From positions 2,038,501 through 2,102,500 of the forward strand of contig NZ_CP041330.1 of the NCBI RefSeq assembly GCF_013394165.1: a stretch of 64,000 bases of DNA. Reading direction: 5' to 3'. Under the pieces are notes generated by a model that searched no databases, was not told the origin of the DNA, and was given only the letters and a program-made list of their open reading frames with translations. The first letter of the stretch is position 1. Each line of letters opens with the position of its first letter. This document shows positions 1 through 9,244 of the stretch, in pieces. Both the position numbers and the translations under genes were made by a program. This DNA is from Pseudoalteromonas sp. Scap06 (GTDB taxonomy: Bacteria > Pseudomonadota > Gammaproteobacteria > Enterobacterales > Alteromonadaceae).

Positions 1-1477
1 CACTCTTACCGCCTTTAGCACTGACACTGTAAACCCCAGGGTGCAGTGACCATTTAGGATTTAAAATACTGCCACCACTGGCTTTACGATAAACTACAGT
101 TTTGCCATCAGGGCTAAAGGTAGGCTCTACATATTTACCCGGTTCATCGGTAATCGTATCGCCGCGACCACTTCGTGCAGAGACAACGCGCACTGTGCCT
201 TGTTCGTTATCGTCCCACGTGGTGTAGACAATTTTTTTACCATCACGCGAGTACTGTGGAAATAACTCATAATGATCGGTTTGCTTGGTTAAACGTTTGA
301 TTTTTCCTGAGTCTAAATCGCGTTTATAAATATGACCCAGTGCTTCAAACAATGCCGTTTCACCATCTGGGCTAATTTGTACATTTCGCAGCATTTTTAC
401 ATCAAATTCTTCAGTATCGATATTTTGAGTAAAGCGCACCGCTTTTTGAATTTTTTTCGTGGTGTCTATTTTGAATGCAATATCGCTGACAGATTTATCA
501 TCGACATTGAGTTTATGAATGGTGCCACCAGCCCAAAATACTAACTCTTCATTATCTGGTGTCCACGCAATTGTTGGGTATACCCCATGAATAGCCCATG
601 TTTCTTGCATATCGCGCTCTAGCTTGTCATATAGCTTGGTATGCTCACCGCTGGTTAAATCGTATAAGTACAAGCTAGTTTGAAAGTCATCACGCTTTAC
701 ATAGGCAAGTTTTTTACCATCAGGTGACGGAGTTGGTCTGATTGCCCCACCCATACCACTAATAATCGTTTCTATTTCACCGGTTTCACGATCATAGCGC
801 TTAATTTTATAAATACCCGCAACCGAATCTTTTGAGTAATGAAAGGTTTTACCTGGGGTGGCATCATGAGAAAAATAAACATAACGGCCATCAGGTGAAA
901 ACATCGGCTCACCTAAATCTTTTTGATCGTTTTCACGTTTAGTCAGTTGTACCCCTTTACCACCCGCTTTGTGATAAAGCCAAACTTCACCCGCGCCCAA
1001 AGAACGACTGGCGGTAAAGTGCTTACGTGCAACTAAATAATCGCCATCAGGGCTCCATGCCGGGCTATTAAGTAAACGAAACGTTTCGTCCGTTACTGCA
1101 GTTTGATTCTCGCCATTAACGTCCATAACCCAAATATTATCACCGCCCCCCTGATCTGAGGTAAATGCGATATGTTTACCATCTGGGCTAAAACGCGGCT
1201 GCATTTGCCATGCGATATCTGAGGTTATTTGAGTGGCTTTACCACCACTCATTGGCATAGTGTAAATATCGCCCAGTAAGTCAAATACTAAGGTTTCTCC
1301 ATCAGGGCTTATATCTACATTCATCCATGTGCCTTGCTCTACACTAATAGAAGCATCTACAAATTGCCCTTTTGGTGAATCAACTTGCCATTTTTTTTCA
1401 TCTGTTTGCTCTGCGTGTACTTGACCCAATGCCAATGAAACTGATAACGCAAGCGCTGTTTGCAGCATTTTCTTCAT
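1..1477 (-). CDS. TolB-like beta-propeller protein, probably the N-terminal part of a secreted amidohydrolase (partial)
   Basis: Open frame that begins at ATG 1477 and runs off the left edge, so about 492 residues are visible. It starts with a Sec-type signal peptide (two Lys, hydrophobic core, cleavage near VHA-E). It then carries a series of PD40/TolB-like propeller repeats recognisable by the recurring SPDGK core, for example FSPDGKHIAFTSD and FSPDGRYVYFSHD. In Alteromonadales this kind of N-terminus (WMNVDISPDGETLVFDLLGD) is commonly followed by a metal-dependent amidohydrolase domain, giving proteins of about 1,000 residues. That domain would lie outside the window, so the catalytic assignment is inference. 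The first gene inside the window is also on this strand but about 100 bp away, so this gene probably has its own promoter. Confidence 0.75.
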   Translation of the reverse strand, partial: MKKMLQTALALSVSLALGQVHAEQTDEKKWQVDSPKGQFVDASISVEQGTWMNVDISPDGETLVFDLLGDIYTMPMSGGKATQITSDIAWQMQPRFSPDGKHIAFTSDQGGGDNIWVMDVNGENQTAVTDETFRLLNSPAWSPDGDYLVARKHFTASRSLGAGEVWLYHKAGGKGVQLTKRENDQKDLGEPMFSPDGRYVYFSHDATPGKTFHYSKDSVAGIYKIKRYDRETGEIETIISGMGGAIRPTPSPDGKKLAYVKRDDFQTSLYLYDLTSGEHTKLYDKLERDMQETWAIHGVYPTIAWTPDNEELVFWAGGTIHKLNVDDKSVSDIAFKIDTTKKIQKAVRFTQNIDTEEFDVKMLRNVQISPDGETALFEALGHIYKRDLDSGKIKRLTKQTDHYELFPQYSRDGKKIVYTTWDDNEQGTVRVVSARSGRGDTITDEPGKYVEPTFSPDGKTVVYRKASGGSILNPKWSLHPGVYSVSAKGGKS

Positions 1478-1576
1478 GCTTATCTCACTTATTATTGTTG
1501 CTGTGTGTTGCTCTATTACATGATTGCAACAAAAACGCTAGCAAGTTACCAGCGTAATAGGATGAAGTGCATAAAA

Positions 1577-2401
1577 TTAATGCCAAACAATAGGATCAAA
1601 TTGATAAAAATCTACCAGCAAACGGTAAATTTCAGGGTCATCGCGGCGTAAATCTGCGGGTTTTTCTAAGAACGTTTCGGTGATCACCGCAAAAAATTCT
1701 GCCTCATTTGTGGCTCCGTAGCTATGAATAACATGCGGCATGTTATAAGCAACGTGTGTTTTTAACTGCGAAAACGCTCGGCTAAATACCTTGCCCCATT
1801 GTTGATAGTGAGTCTGTGATGTAAGTAATGGCGTGCCGGTGGTTTTACCGGTCTCTTGATCAAGTTGATGCGCAAACTCATGAAACACTAAATTATGCCC
1901 GTCACTGGGTAAGCGGTTACCCTCAAGCACATCATGCCAGCTCAGCACCAGTGTGCCTCCTGGCCATGACTCACCTTGCCTTACGGTATTATGAAAACTA
2001 ACAAGTCCTGCGTTATCGCGACTTGATTGAGGCGCATAATAGGCGCTGGGATAGAGTAAAATTTCCTTCACGTTTTTATACAAAGGCCAAGGTTTATTTA
2101 GTACCAGCAGGCAAGCATCGGCGGCAATAATGAGTTTCATTGCTTCAGTTAGTTGCAACCCATCACAGCCAACAAAGCGCTTTTCATTTAAAAACCACAC
2201 AATATGACGAGCCAACTTGGCTCGATCTGCATCAGTCATTTTGTTATAAATTGGCATAGCCCGCAGCAACAGCGCATGCTGTTGTGGGCTTAATGATAAA
2301 TGACTGTATTTACGGCGCCACAGAGTATTTTGAATATCAGGCCAACGCCAAAAAATAACGACAAACGCAAAAAGTAAGAAAATCAATAATCCGTTTACCA
2401 T
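1577..2401 (-). CDS. mtfA: MtfA-type zinc peptidase (M90 family)
   Basis: 274 residues, close to the usual MtfA length of about 265. An N-terminal hydrophobic segment (residues 3-19) suggests membrane anchoring, which E. coli MtfA lacks. The zinc motif HEFAH is at residues 174-178 (H174, E175, H178), followed by QLDQETG, which is typical of the family. E. coli MtfA is a cytosolic peptidase that binds the glucose repressor Mlc and so affects ptsG. Whether that partner exists here is unknown, since many marine Alteromonadales lack a glucose PTS. The gene is flanked by a secreted propeller protein downstream and a LasA-like protease upstream, with no sign of a shared operon. Confidence 0.88.
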   Translation of the reverse strand: MVNGLLIFLLFAFVVIFWRWPDIQNTLWRRKYSHLSLSPQQHALLLRAMPIYNKMTDADRAKLARHIVWFLNEKRFVGCDGLQLTEAMKLIIAADACLLVLNKPWPLYKNVKEILLYPSAYYAPQSSRDNAGLVSFHNTVRQGESWPGGTLVLSWHDVLEGNRLPSDGHNLVFHEFAHQLDQETGKTTGTPLLTSQTHYQQWGKVFSRAFSQLKTHVAYNMPHVIHSYGATNEAEFFAVITETFLEKPADLRRDDPEIYRLLVDFYQFDPIVWH

Positions 2402-2472
2402 TTAATAGCCCTATAATTATCTATACAGTATTAATTGGTCCATAAAACTAGAATTCAATTATTTAACACTAA

Positions 2473-2510
2473 ATAAAAAGCCACACATCTGTTAGAGCGT
2501 GGCCTTTTCT
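2473..2510 (-). terminator. Rho-independent terminator of the LasA-like gene
   Basis: On the minus strand, a GGCCAC...GTGGCT stem is followed by a T-run, about 30 bp past the stop of the M23 peptidase gene. The loop is long, so this is a moderate call. Confidence 0.5.
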
Positions 2511-2540
2511 TTAACAAGTGAACTGTTTATTTATATCATT

Positions 2541-3749
2541 CTAGCGATACAAAGGCTGCCATGCACATGTACGATAGCCATATCGTTCAAAATAGAAACG
2601 ATTACAGTTGGTGTCATAATTACTTGAGCCAACATCAATGCGATGCTCACTTATATATTTATTATGCAGAGAAACCTGTTGCCCATTATACAATAAAGTA
2701 AAGTGGACATGAGGACCTGATGATTGGCCGCCCTCACACAATGCTTGATTATAATTATTTGCATAGCGACCTAACCATGCACCAGGTTGAACATAATCAC
2801 CACTGCTATATTGAAGGTTTGACATGTGGTAGTAGTTGGTTGAATAGCCACTGGCGTGTGTTACTCGAATATTGCAGGAAGAAAAGCGAGTTACCGTTCC
2901 GCCATGCGCAGCTTGAACAAACGGAGTATTAGCGCCCCAGCCACCAGAGCCATTGTTAAAATCAAGTGATGAGTATGGGTAGCCAGAACCTGTATTTGAG
3001 TGAGCGCCACCACTGTACCAATAGCCAGACGGCCACGGTAAATTCATTTCAAAACTAGCGGCTAAAAGTTGCTTTTCATTATTTTGATCTACACTATTCA
3101 ATGAACGTTGCAATTGACTAGTGTTACTAGGAAATACACGGTCAAACGTAGCTAAAAACTCAGTCAAAGTCTGTTGATTATTTTTAGAGTTTGATGCCAG
3201 TCTATCGCTATCTGCAAACAGACTTACTAGAGCCGCAGTTGCAGCTGTGCTACTCGTAGTTTGGGTTGCCTGATTGCGTTTTTTTAACTTATCTTGTGAC
3301 TCTTGCCACTGCTTATATGCATAAAAGCGTTGACTTAATTTCATCACTACGTCTTTTACTTGCGCATCAAAACCATGCTTGTCTGTTATACCAGCTAAAG
3401 GGTTCTCAATATCAGCATTTGGGTTTGAAAGTAAGCCACTTTGTTGCTCTATCAGCGCTAAAATTACTTTTGGATTAATACTGGTATAACCTGCCCAGTG
3501 TAAAATGAGCTCTTTTTTATCTTCAATTGCTGACGCATGCAAAGAAAAAAAGTTATCCCAATCTTCGTTTAATAATGAGTCATTAAACACAAATTGCGTA
3601 TCATCAATAGTCAGTAAAGAGTTAAGCTTGAGTGATGCTAAAGCCTGTTTAGTAAACAAAAAGTCATCATGCTTATCGCCTTCTGCTAATACCACGGGTG
3701 AGGCCCCTAGAAGACTTGCGAATGTAATATTAATTATCTTGTTTTTCAT
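2541..3749 (-). CDS. Secreted LasA-like M23 metallo-endopeptidase (elastinolytic/staphylolytic type)
   Basis: 402-residue preproprotein. It has a signal peptide (about residues 1-22), a propeptide to about residue 230, then a mature domain of about 170 residues closely resembling Pseudomonas LasA and the Pseudoalteromonas elastase pseudoalterin. Visible signatures are HSNTGSGYPYSSLD (H250, D263), YYHMS (H308) and GPHVHF (H347, H349). By analogy with LasA, H250, D263 and H349 hold the zinc, and H308 and H347 are catalytic. Two Cys pairs, C292/C338 and C382/C395, match the LasA disulfides. The expected activity is cleavage of Gly-rich peptide bonds in elastin or peptidoglycan bridges. The propeptide is expected to fold and inhibit the enzyme until secretion through the type II system. 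It is monocistronic with its own terminator. Confidence 0.9.
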   Translation of the reverse strand: MKNKIINITFASLLGASPVVLAEGDKHDDFLFTKQALASLKLNSLLTIDDTQFVFNDSLLNEDWDNFFSLHASAIEDKKELILHWAGYTSINPKVILALIEQQSGLLSNPNADIENPLAGITDKHGFDAQVKDVVMKLSQRFYAYKQWQESQDKLKKRNQATQTTSSTAATAALVSLFADSDRLASNSKNNQQTLTEFLATFDRVFPSNTSQLQRSLNSVDQNNEKQLLAASFEMNLPWPSGYWYSGGAHSNTGSGYPYSSLDFNNGSGGWGANTPFVQAAHGGTVTRFSSCNIRVTHASGYSTNYYHMSNLQYSSGDYVQPGAWLGRYANNYNQALCEGGQSSGPHVHFTLLYNGQQVSLHNKYISEHRIDVGSSNYDTNCNRFYFERYGYRTCAWQPLYR

Positions 3750-3959
3750 CTTATATTCCTTAAGTAAAAAGCAAAAAAACCCCTAATGGGTACACAAGGT
3801 ATAGCACCCAAATTAAAATAAAGTTAATTAATATTACTTATGCTTACATATAATTACTTAATGAATTAACTTAACCTACACAAATAATAAAGAAGTTGAA
3901 ATTCTCTATATGATAAAAGCTGTCGGAAAAAACGATTTAACGCATTAAAGCAGCTCTTT

Positions 3960-6848
3960 TTAGGAAGCTATGCACTCAACCCTATTTCGGCCATTGTTTT
4001 TTGCCTTGTATAAAGCTTGATCAGCACGAGATAATAACCGATCATAATCATCGACGTTATCTGAGTCAGAAACACCAAAGCTCACGGTTACGCTAAGCCC
4101 TTGGGCAATAGACGAAAAGTCTTTATTTTCAATTTCTTTGCGTAATTGTTCACATAATTTCTGTGCTTGCACAGTATTCATGTCAGGAAATACAAATGTG
4201 AATTCTTCACCGCCCCAACGAGCCACTTCTTGCTCGCCTTCACAATGCGCTTTAAGAATATTGGCGACTTCACATATAACCTGATCGCCAATCAAATGAG
4301 ACCAACCATCATTAATGCGTTTAAAGTGGTCAATATCCATAATGGCAATCGCAAGCGGAGTATTACGCGCTTTAAAATCTGTAAAGTTGTCGGCCAGCCA
4401 ACCATCAAATGCACGGCGATTCGGTAAGTCGGTGAGCTGATCATGGGTAGCTTGATAAGCAAAGGCACTAGCTTGCTCTTGCAGTGCTTGGGTTTGCTTC
4501 ACCACTCGGCTAGTTAGCTCTTTTTCTACTTGCTTATAGCGATACAAGCGATAACGATATGCACTATATATGACAACCACAAAAATAAAAAACACCACTA
4601 GCTTAAAGCTGGTTTTTTGCCAAAAATGCGATTGAATTTCAAAATGAATCACTTTGTCATTTTGCTGCCAATCGGTATTAGGATAGGCAGAACGCACTGC
4701 AAATGAATATTTACCCGCGGGTAAATTAGTATATTCAGCTGTTGCAATATGAAAACGATCAACCCATTCATCGTTAAAGCCTTTCATTTTTGTTTGAAAG
4801 TTTAATCGCTGCGGCATGATAAAACTTAAGCCCGCATAATGGAACGACAGTCGTGTAACTCCAGGTGGCAAAACAAGTGTGTCACCATCAACAGGCAATA
4901 ACATGGGTTTACCATCTACAGAAAAACTTTCTACAATAGTTGGTAACGGTATCTCGGTGGCTTCTTTTAATCGTGCGGGTTTAACCGTACTCACCCCTTT
5001 TGCGGTGGCAAACCAAATAGTACCATCTGAATGCGCTGTAGCCGAAGGCGTTGACCCTCCATTGGCTTGCGCACTGAGCATGCCATCGCCCTCATCGTAT
5101 AATTGAAAAGCTAGCGTCTGACTACCTTTTGTAGCTGAATCTAGCAGCTGATTAACCTGCTTATAATTAACTTCAATAATGCCACGGTTACTTGATAGCC
5201 AAAGTGAATCTTTAAAGGGCACAATTTGAAAAAGCTTATCAACCGGTAATCCTAACTCCCTCCCTAAAATAGTCATATGGCCATTTGAATGTTGATAACG
5301 CAATAAACCTCTATCGGTCGCCATCCAGGTATATTTATCGTCAATATAAAAGCCAAACGCATATTTAGCCAAAAACGCTTCAGGGAACTGAATTGGTTGA
5401 AATTTCTCCGTATTGGTATTATAAACTACTACGCCATTGCCAGTTCCTATCCAAATATTTGCCCTCTTATCTTCACTCAAAGCTAGAATAAAGCCACTCG
5501 GCAACTCTTTCTCATTAGTAAATTGGTCTAAGCTGCCGTCGGTATTAACTCGCGTTAACCCCATGGCTGAACCTACCCATAAACGATTTTTTGAATCAAA
5601 AAGTAACGATCGTACTTCATTACTACCAAGGCCATTATCACGATTTAAGTAAGGTACAAGCTCGTTATTAACCACCTTCAACACACCTGAAGTGTATGTA
5701 CCGACCCAAACATCACCTTGGCTTTGTTCAAGTAAGCTCAATACTGAATAAGGAGAGCCTTGCTTAGTACCTTTAAGATGGGTAATTTTATTGTTTTGCA
5801 GCCGATCTAAGCCTGTACTCCCGCCTATCCATAAACTGCCATCAGAATGTGACAGTACCGTGCGTACATAATCGCTAGATAAGCCTCGCTTTTTTCCCCA
5901 CGATGAAAACGGGGCTTCTCTTAACCTAAATACACCCGCGTTGGTCCCTACCCAAATACTGTTTTCTCTGTCTTGTAATAACGACAATATGCGGTTTGCA
6001 GGTAAGCCATTTTTAGCATCTAATTGCTCTATGCCATCAACACTGAGTCTAAATACCCCTTTATTAATAGTGCCAAACCACAAATCACCATGGTTATCTT
6101 CTAATAAACTAGAAATAGACTCTGCATTAAGCTGTGGATGGGGTGACTCAAACACATTGCCATTTAATACTCGCGCACCTCTTTCACTTCCAATAACAAG
6201 GCGTCCTTCACGGGTAATCAATAGAGTATATACAGGTGCATCTGGCAAACCATGATGTGGAGTCATCAATGTAGGCGTGTAATTAACTATTTTATACAGC
6301 CCATCACTGGTTGCCGCCCATATAATGCCCTGCTTATCTTCAATTATTCTGTAAGCACTGACGTTTTGTATTATTGGGATATCTTGAGTGCTTTTGGCAG
6401 GTCGATAAAACACACCATCATTTTCAAGTGCTAACCACAAATCCTCGTTTTTACTCTTAAATACGTGATTAACCATTGCTTGGGCGTTAGGTTGAGTGTC
6501 CCATTGTCGGTGCTGATATAAACTAATACCGCCGCGCGCTCCGGCTATGAGTAAGCCGCCATCGGATGTAGGAGTAAGCGCACGTACGCCTGAATCGGGC
6601 AAATCAGTAATTTCTGAGCGGGTAAATAGTTTAAATTCTTGACCGTTAAAGCGGGCAAGCCCTTCCCAAGTAGCCACCCATAAATAGCCATCTTGTGTTT
6701 GTGCAAGGCTATTAATGCTATTGTGAGGAAGGCCCGAACGGGTATTCCACGTTTCAAAAAAATAATCGCGCAACGGCAGCCGAGTCTGTTGCTGAGCATT
6801 AACAGTAAAAATCACCAACAAGAAACATAAAATCACCAAGCGATTCAT
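3960..6848 (-). CDS. Periplasmic propeller-sensor diguanylate cyclase (Reg_prop / Y_Y_Y / GGDEF)
   Basis: 962 residues. A signal peptide (1-18) is followed by many two-component-regulator propeller repeats (about 30-640), with hallmarks such as GYLWVATWEGLARF and SIWVGTNAGVFRL. A Y_Y_Y domain (about 690-750, LPAGKYSFAVRSAYP) and one membrane helix (about 765-785) come next, then a cytoplasmic GGDEF domain from about 810 to the C-terminus. The active-site motif is GGEEF at 879-883, and DIDHFKRIND supplies metal and substrate residues. The RxxD inhibitory I-site is absent (E870-G-E-Q873 at that position). The protein probably converts an extracellular polymer or ligand signal into cyclic di-GMP. 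In many bacteria this sensor architecture ends in a histidine kinase; here the output is a cyclase. The neighbouring secreted peptidase is transcribed separately. Confidence 0.92.
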   Translation of the reverse strand: MNRLVILCFLLVIFTVNAQQQTRLPLRDYFFETWNTRSGLPHNSINSLAQTQDGYLWVATWEGLARFNGQEFKLFTRSEITDLPDSGVRALTPTSDGGLLIAGARGGISLYQHRQWDTQPNAQAMVNHVFKSKNEDLWLALENDGVFYRPAKSTQDIPIIQNVSAYRIIEDKQGIIWAATSDGLYKIVNYTPTLMTPHHGLPDAPVYTLLITREGRLVIGSERGARVLNGNVFESPHPQLNAESISSLLEDNHGDLWFGTINKGVFRLSVDGIEQLDAKNGLPANRILSLLQDRENSIWVGTNAGVFRLREAPFSSWGKKRGLSSDYVRTVLSHSDGSLWIGGSTGLDRLQNNKITHLKGTKQGSPYSVLSLLEQSQGDVWVGTYTSGVLKVVNNELVPYLNRDNGLGSNEVRSLLFDSKNRLWVGSAMGLTRVNTDGSLDQFTNEKELPSGFILALSEDKRANIWIGTGNGVVVYNTNTEKFQPIQFPEAFLAKYAFGFYIDDKYTWMATDRGLLRYQHSNGHMTILGRELGLPVDKLFQIVPFKDSLWLSSNRGIIEVNYKQVNQLLDSATKGSQTLAFQLYDEGDGMLSAQANGGSTPSATAHSDGTIWFATAKGVSTVKPARLKEATEIPLPTIVESFSVDGKPMLLPVDGDTLVLPPGVTRLSFHYAGLSFIMPQRLNFQTKMKGFNDEWVDRFHIATAEYTNLPAGKYSFAVRSAYPNTDWQQNDKVIHFEIQSHFWQKTSFKLVVFFIFVVVIYSAYRYRLYRYKQVEKELTSRVVKQTQALQEQASAFAYQATHDQLTDLPNRRAFDGWLADNFTDFKARNTPLAIAIMDIDHFKRINDGWSHLIGDQVICEVANILKAHCEGEQEVARWGGEEFTFVFPDMNTVQAQKLCEQLRKEIENKDFSSIAQGLSVTVSFGVSDSDNVDDYDRLLSRADQALYKAKNNGRNRVECIAS

Positions 6849-6958
6849 CAGACACTGCCTTTATAATTATTAGTTTTTATATTTGAGTAAATTCAAGGTG
6901 AAAATTTAATTAGAAAACATCACCAACAAATAATAACATAAGATTTACAACTTTTTCA

Positions 6959-7621
6959 TTAAGTATTATCACTCAAACTATCAAATGTATGTTGCAATCG
7001 TTGGATGAACTTAGCCACATGTAGTCCATCTAATAACGCATGATGGACATCAATTGATAGTGGCATTTCGCCTGTATCGGGGTTGTATTGACCAAACACA
7101 AATTTAGGGATGCCACAGCTTTGGCCCTGGGTAAACGCATGCGAAAAGCTGCTAAAGTTTAACCAAGGTAAAACAGAAACGTGAATTAAATCAGCTTGTC
7201 CTTCAGTTGCTGCAAAGGCATCAGAAAACAGCGGGTTTAACCTTGCTTCATGACTAATCGCTTTTGCTTTATTAGCAAACTCATTTAACGAGTTTTGCTG
7301 TTTAAAATAACTAAAGCGAAACGAGTCATCATCGGCAAGCTCAACCACACTCGCGCGCGTGGTGTTTAAATAATAAGGTTTTTGATTAACAATACGCAGC
7401 ATCATCGGCTCATACTCATGACATGCTTTTAATAAGCAATAAACATAACCATGAAAAAAAGCACGATTAGTTTGTTTACACGCGGTATATAACTTTTTAG
7501 CACTGAGCTTTACACAAACATTAAAATAAGGCTGAGTGAAGTTTTGAAACAATTCAAAATGTTGTTTGCGCGGCCACTGATCAAAATCAATAGCCCGAAG
7601 AGATAAATCGGCAGAAGACAT
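6959..7621 (-). CDS. Chloramphenicol acetyltransferase family protein (CAT type A fold)
   Basis: The C-terminus carries the catalytic motif HHALLDG (HHxxxDG), with SIDVHHALLDGLHVAKFI matching classical CAT. The N-terminal part, IDFDQWPRKQHFELF, aligns with the CAT start region. Aligning with E. coli CAT favours the ATG at 7621 (Ser-Ser-Ala follows), giving 220 residues, the normal CAT size. An in-frame upstream ATG at 7675 would add an 18-residue hydrophobic stretch without homology and has no good ribosome site. The family transfers acetyl from acetyl-CoA to a hydroxyl group, chloramphenicol in the resistance enzymes. The gene has ordinary local base composition and no mobile-element flanks, so it is probably a native chromosomal variant whose true substrate is unknown. 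Confidence 0.85.
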   Translation of the reverse strand: MSSADLSLRAIDFDQWPRKQHFELFQNFTQPYFNVCVKLSAKKLYTACKQTNRAFFHGYVYCLLKACHEYEPMMLRIVNQKPYYLNTTRASVVELADDDSFRFSYFKQQNSLNEFANKAKAISHEARLNPLFSDAFAATEGQADLIHVSVLPWLNFSSFSHAFTQGQSCGIPKFVFGQYNPDTGEMPLSIDVHHALLDGLHVAKFIQRLQHTFDSLSDNT

Positions 7622-7725
7622 AAAGTATACACAGAGCAAAAGTAAAATTTTACCTCGCTTTGCCTGTATTCGCATTAATTAAAATGATGCTTTGGGTGTA
7701 GTTATACCAAAGTCTTATATAGGCA

Positions 7726-7754
7726 TAAAAAAAGGAGCGATAGTCGCTCCTTAG
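7726..7754 (-). terminator. Terminator of leucine dehydrogenase gene
   Basis: Perfect stem AAGGAGCGA / TCGCTCCTT with a 3-nt loop. On the minus strand it is followed by a run of seven T, 20 bp after the ldh stop. Confidence 0.85.
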
Positions 7755-7772
7755 TTGAACTAAATAAAAAAC

Positions 7773-8813
7773 TTAAAGTCCGTTTTCAATAATTTCTTGA
7801 GCAAGTTCATCAGCAATTAAATGCGTTGATTTTTGTTCTTTTTCACTACGGGTAAATATTTCGCTTAATGTATCGAAAATTTTCTCTACGTGTTTATTAG
7901 ACGCCTCTTTACTGTAACCTTCAGGCGCTGTTTCGTAATACACGTTAATAATACCGCCTGCATTTATTACATAATCTGGTGCGTATAAAATACCTTTTTC
8001 ACGTATAATTTCACCATGGCGTGATTCTGCAAGCTGATTATTTGCACAACCTGCAACAATAGTCGCTTTTAAGCGAGGGATTGTTGTGTCATTAATAGTG
8101 GCACCTAACGCACAAGGCGCATATACATCAACATCTAAGTCGTATATTTCATCAATACCAACCGCTGTTGCACCAAAATCGTTGACTACACGCTCAACTG
8201 CAGCTTGGTTAATATCAGTAACAAATAATTGTGCACCAGCTTCAGCCAAATGCTTACATAATCCATAAGCTACTGCACCTAATCCTTGCACAGCTACTTT
8301 AATGCCTGAAAAATCTTGAATGCCGCGTTGGTGATGAAGTGCTGCTTTCATACCTAAAAATGTGCCGTAAGCTGTAAATGGCGATGGGTTACCACTTTTG
8401 CCTTCAAGGCCTAGCACGTAATTTGTTTCTTTGTTCATCAAAGCAACATCATCACAGGTGATGTTTACGTCTTCTGCTGAGTAGTAACTGCCATTTAAAC
8501 GCTCTAATTGACGACCAAATGCACGGAATAACTGTTCAGACTTGATCTCTTTTGCATTGCCAATAATAACTGACTTACCACCACCAAATGGCAAGCGTGC
8601 CACAGCATTTTTATAGGTCATCCCTTTTGATAAGCGCAATACGTCGTAAACTGCATCCTCATCGTTGGAATAATCCCACATTCTACAACCACCTACAGCT
8701 GGGCCTAAATTTGTGTTATGTACCGCAATAATAGCCTTTAAACCAGACGCTTTGTCTGAACAAAAAACCACTTGTTCATGGTTATCAAATTCAACTTGAT
8801 TAAATACAACCAC
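7773..8813 (-). CDS. ldh: Leucine dehydrogenase (Glu/Leu/Phe/Val dehydrogenase family)
   Basis: 346 residues, the normal size for NAD-dependent leucine dehydrogenases. The substrate-binding motif RLPFGGGKSVI places the catalytic Lys at K80, with K68 (MTYKNA) as the second conserved Lys. The dinucleotide-binding loop is VAVQGLGAVAYGL in the C-terminal Rossmann domain. The enzyme reversibly deaminates leucine, isoleucine and valine to 2-oxo acids in the cytoplasm, the entry step to branched-chain amino-acid breakdown. It is monocistronic, with a strong terminator downstream and a long upstream region holding a MerR/LiuR-like palindrome. Confidence 0.92.
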   Translation of the reverse strand: MVVFNQVEFDNHEQVVFCSDKASGLKAIIAVHNTNLGPAVGGCRMWDYSNDEDAVYDVLRLSKGMTYKNAVARLPFGGGKSVIIGNAKEIKSEQLFRAFGRQLERLNGSYYSAEDVNITCDDVALMNKETNYVLGLEGKSGNPSPFTAYGTFLGMKAALHHQRGIQDFSGIKVAVQGLGAVAYGLCKHLAEAGAQLFVTDINQAAVERVVNDFGATAVGIDEIYDLDVDVYAPCALGATINDTTIPRLKATIVAGCANNQLAESRHGEIIREKGILYAPDYVINAGGIINVYYETAPEGYSKEASNKHVEKIFDTLSEIFTRSEKEQKSTHLIADELAQEIIENGL

Positions 8814-9033
8814 TTTAAATACTCCGAAAATAATGGGCCCTTTTGGGCAAGCACGCTACAAATTGACGAGACTTTATCACTTCAGTTGATGGTTCGCCAC
8901 ACTATGAGTAGATAAACCAAATAAACCGCACTCAATAGAAAAATAAAACGGTTTATCGCGATAAATAAGCATAAAAAATTTAATAATAATTATATTATTA
9001 AGTATAAAAGCTAAAAACGTCATCGCGATTAAA
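8814..9033. other. AT-rich leader region upstream of ldh
   Basis: Between the ldh start and the candidate operator I see no reading frame of note. It is AT-rich, with TTATTAAT-like tracts and a short GGGCCC-centred inverted repeat (gggccctttt) about 20 bp above the start codon. Confidence 0.3.
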
Positions 9034-9051
9034 GTTTACGCTTACGTGAAC
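9034..9051 (-). promoter_or_regulatory. Near-palindromic operator upstream of leucine dehydrogenase, LiuR-like
   Basis: GTTTACG-CTTA-CGTGAAC is symmetric at 6 of 7 arm positions. On the minus strand it lies between a GTGACG (-35-like) and a TTTAAT (-10-like) separated by 17 bp, as expected for MerR-family control. LiuR, a MerR-type regulator of branched-chain amino-acid degradation in gammaproteobacteria, uses a similar ACG...CGT motif. It sits about 220 bp upstream of the ldh start, so a long leader would be needed. The regulator assignment is inference. Confidence 0.4.
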
Positions 9052-9191
9052 GTCACTTTGAATTTATATGTAAACTTAATAGTACATCTTGAAAAAGAAC
9101 ACTACATCATAAAATACAATGGGTTATATAATATCTGTCTGCGCAGTATAAACTGGTCTGAGGTGTTTAAGTATCTGCAAATTTTAAAAAT

Positions 9192-9220
9192 AAAAAAACG
9201 AGCACGGGGTGCTCGCTTTT
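9192..9220 (-). terminator. Terminator of the fumarase gene
   Basis: CGAGCAC / GTGCTCG stem with a GGG loop, followed on the minus strand by seven T, about 25 bp past the fumarase stop. Confidence 0.85.
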
Positions 9221-9244
9221 ATGATTGCTGTTTATACAGAAAAC

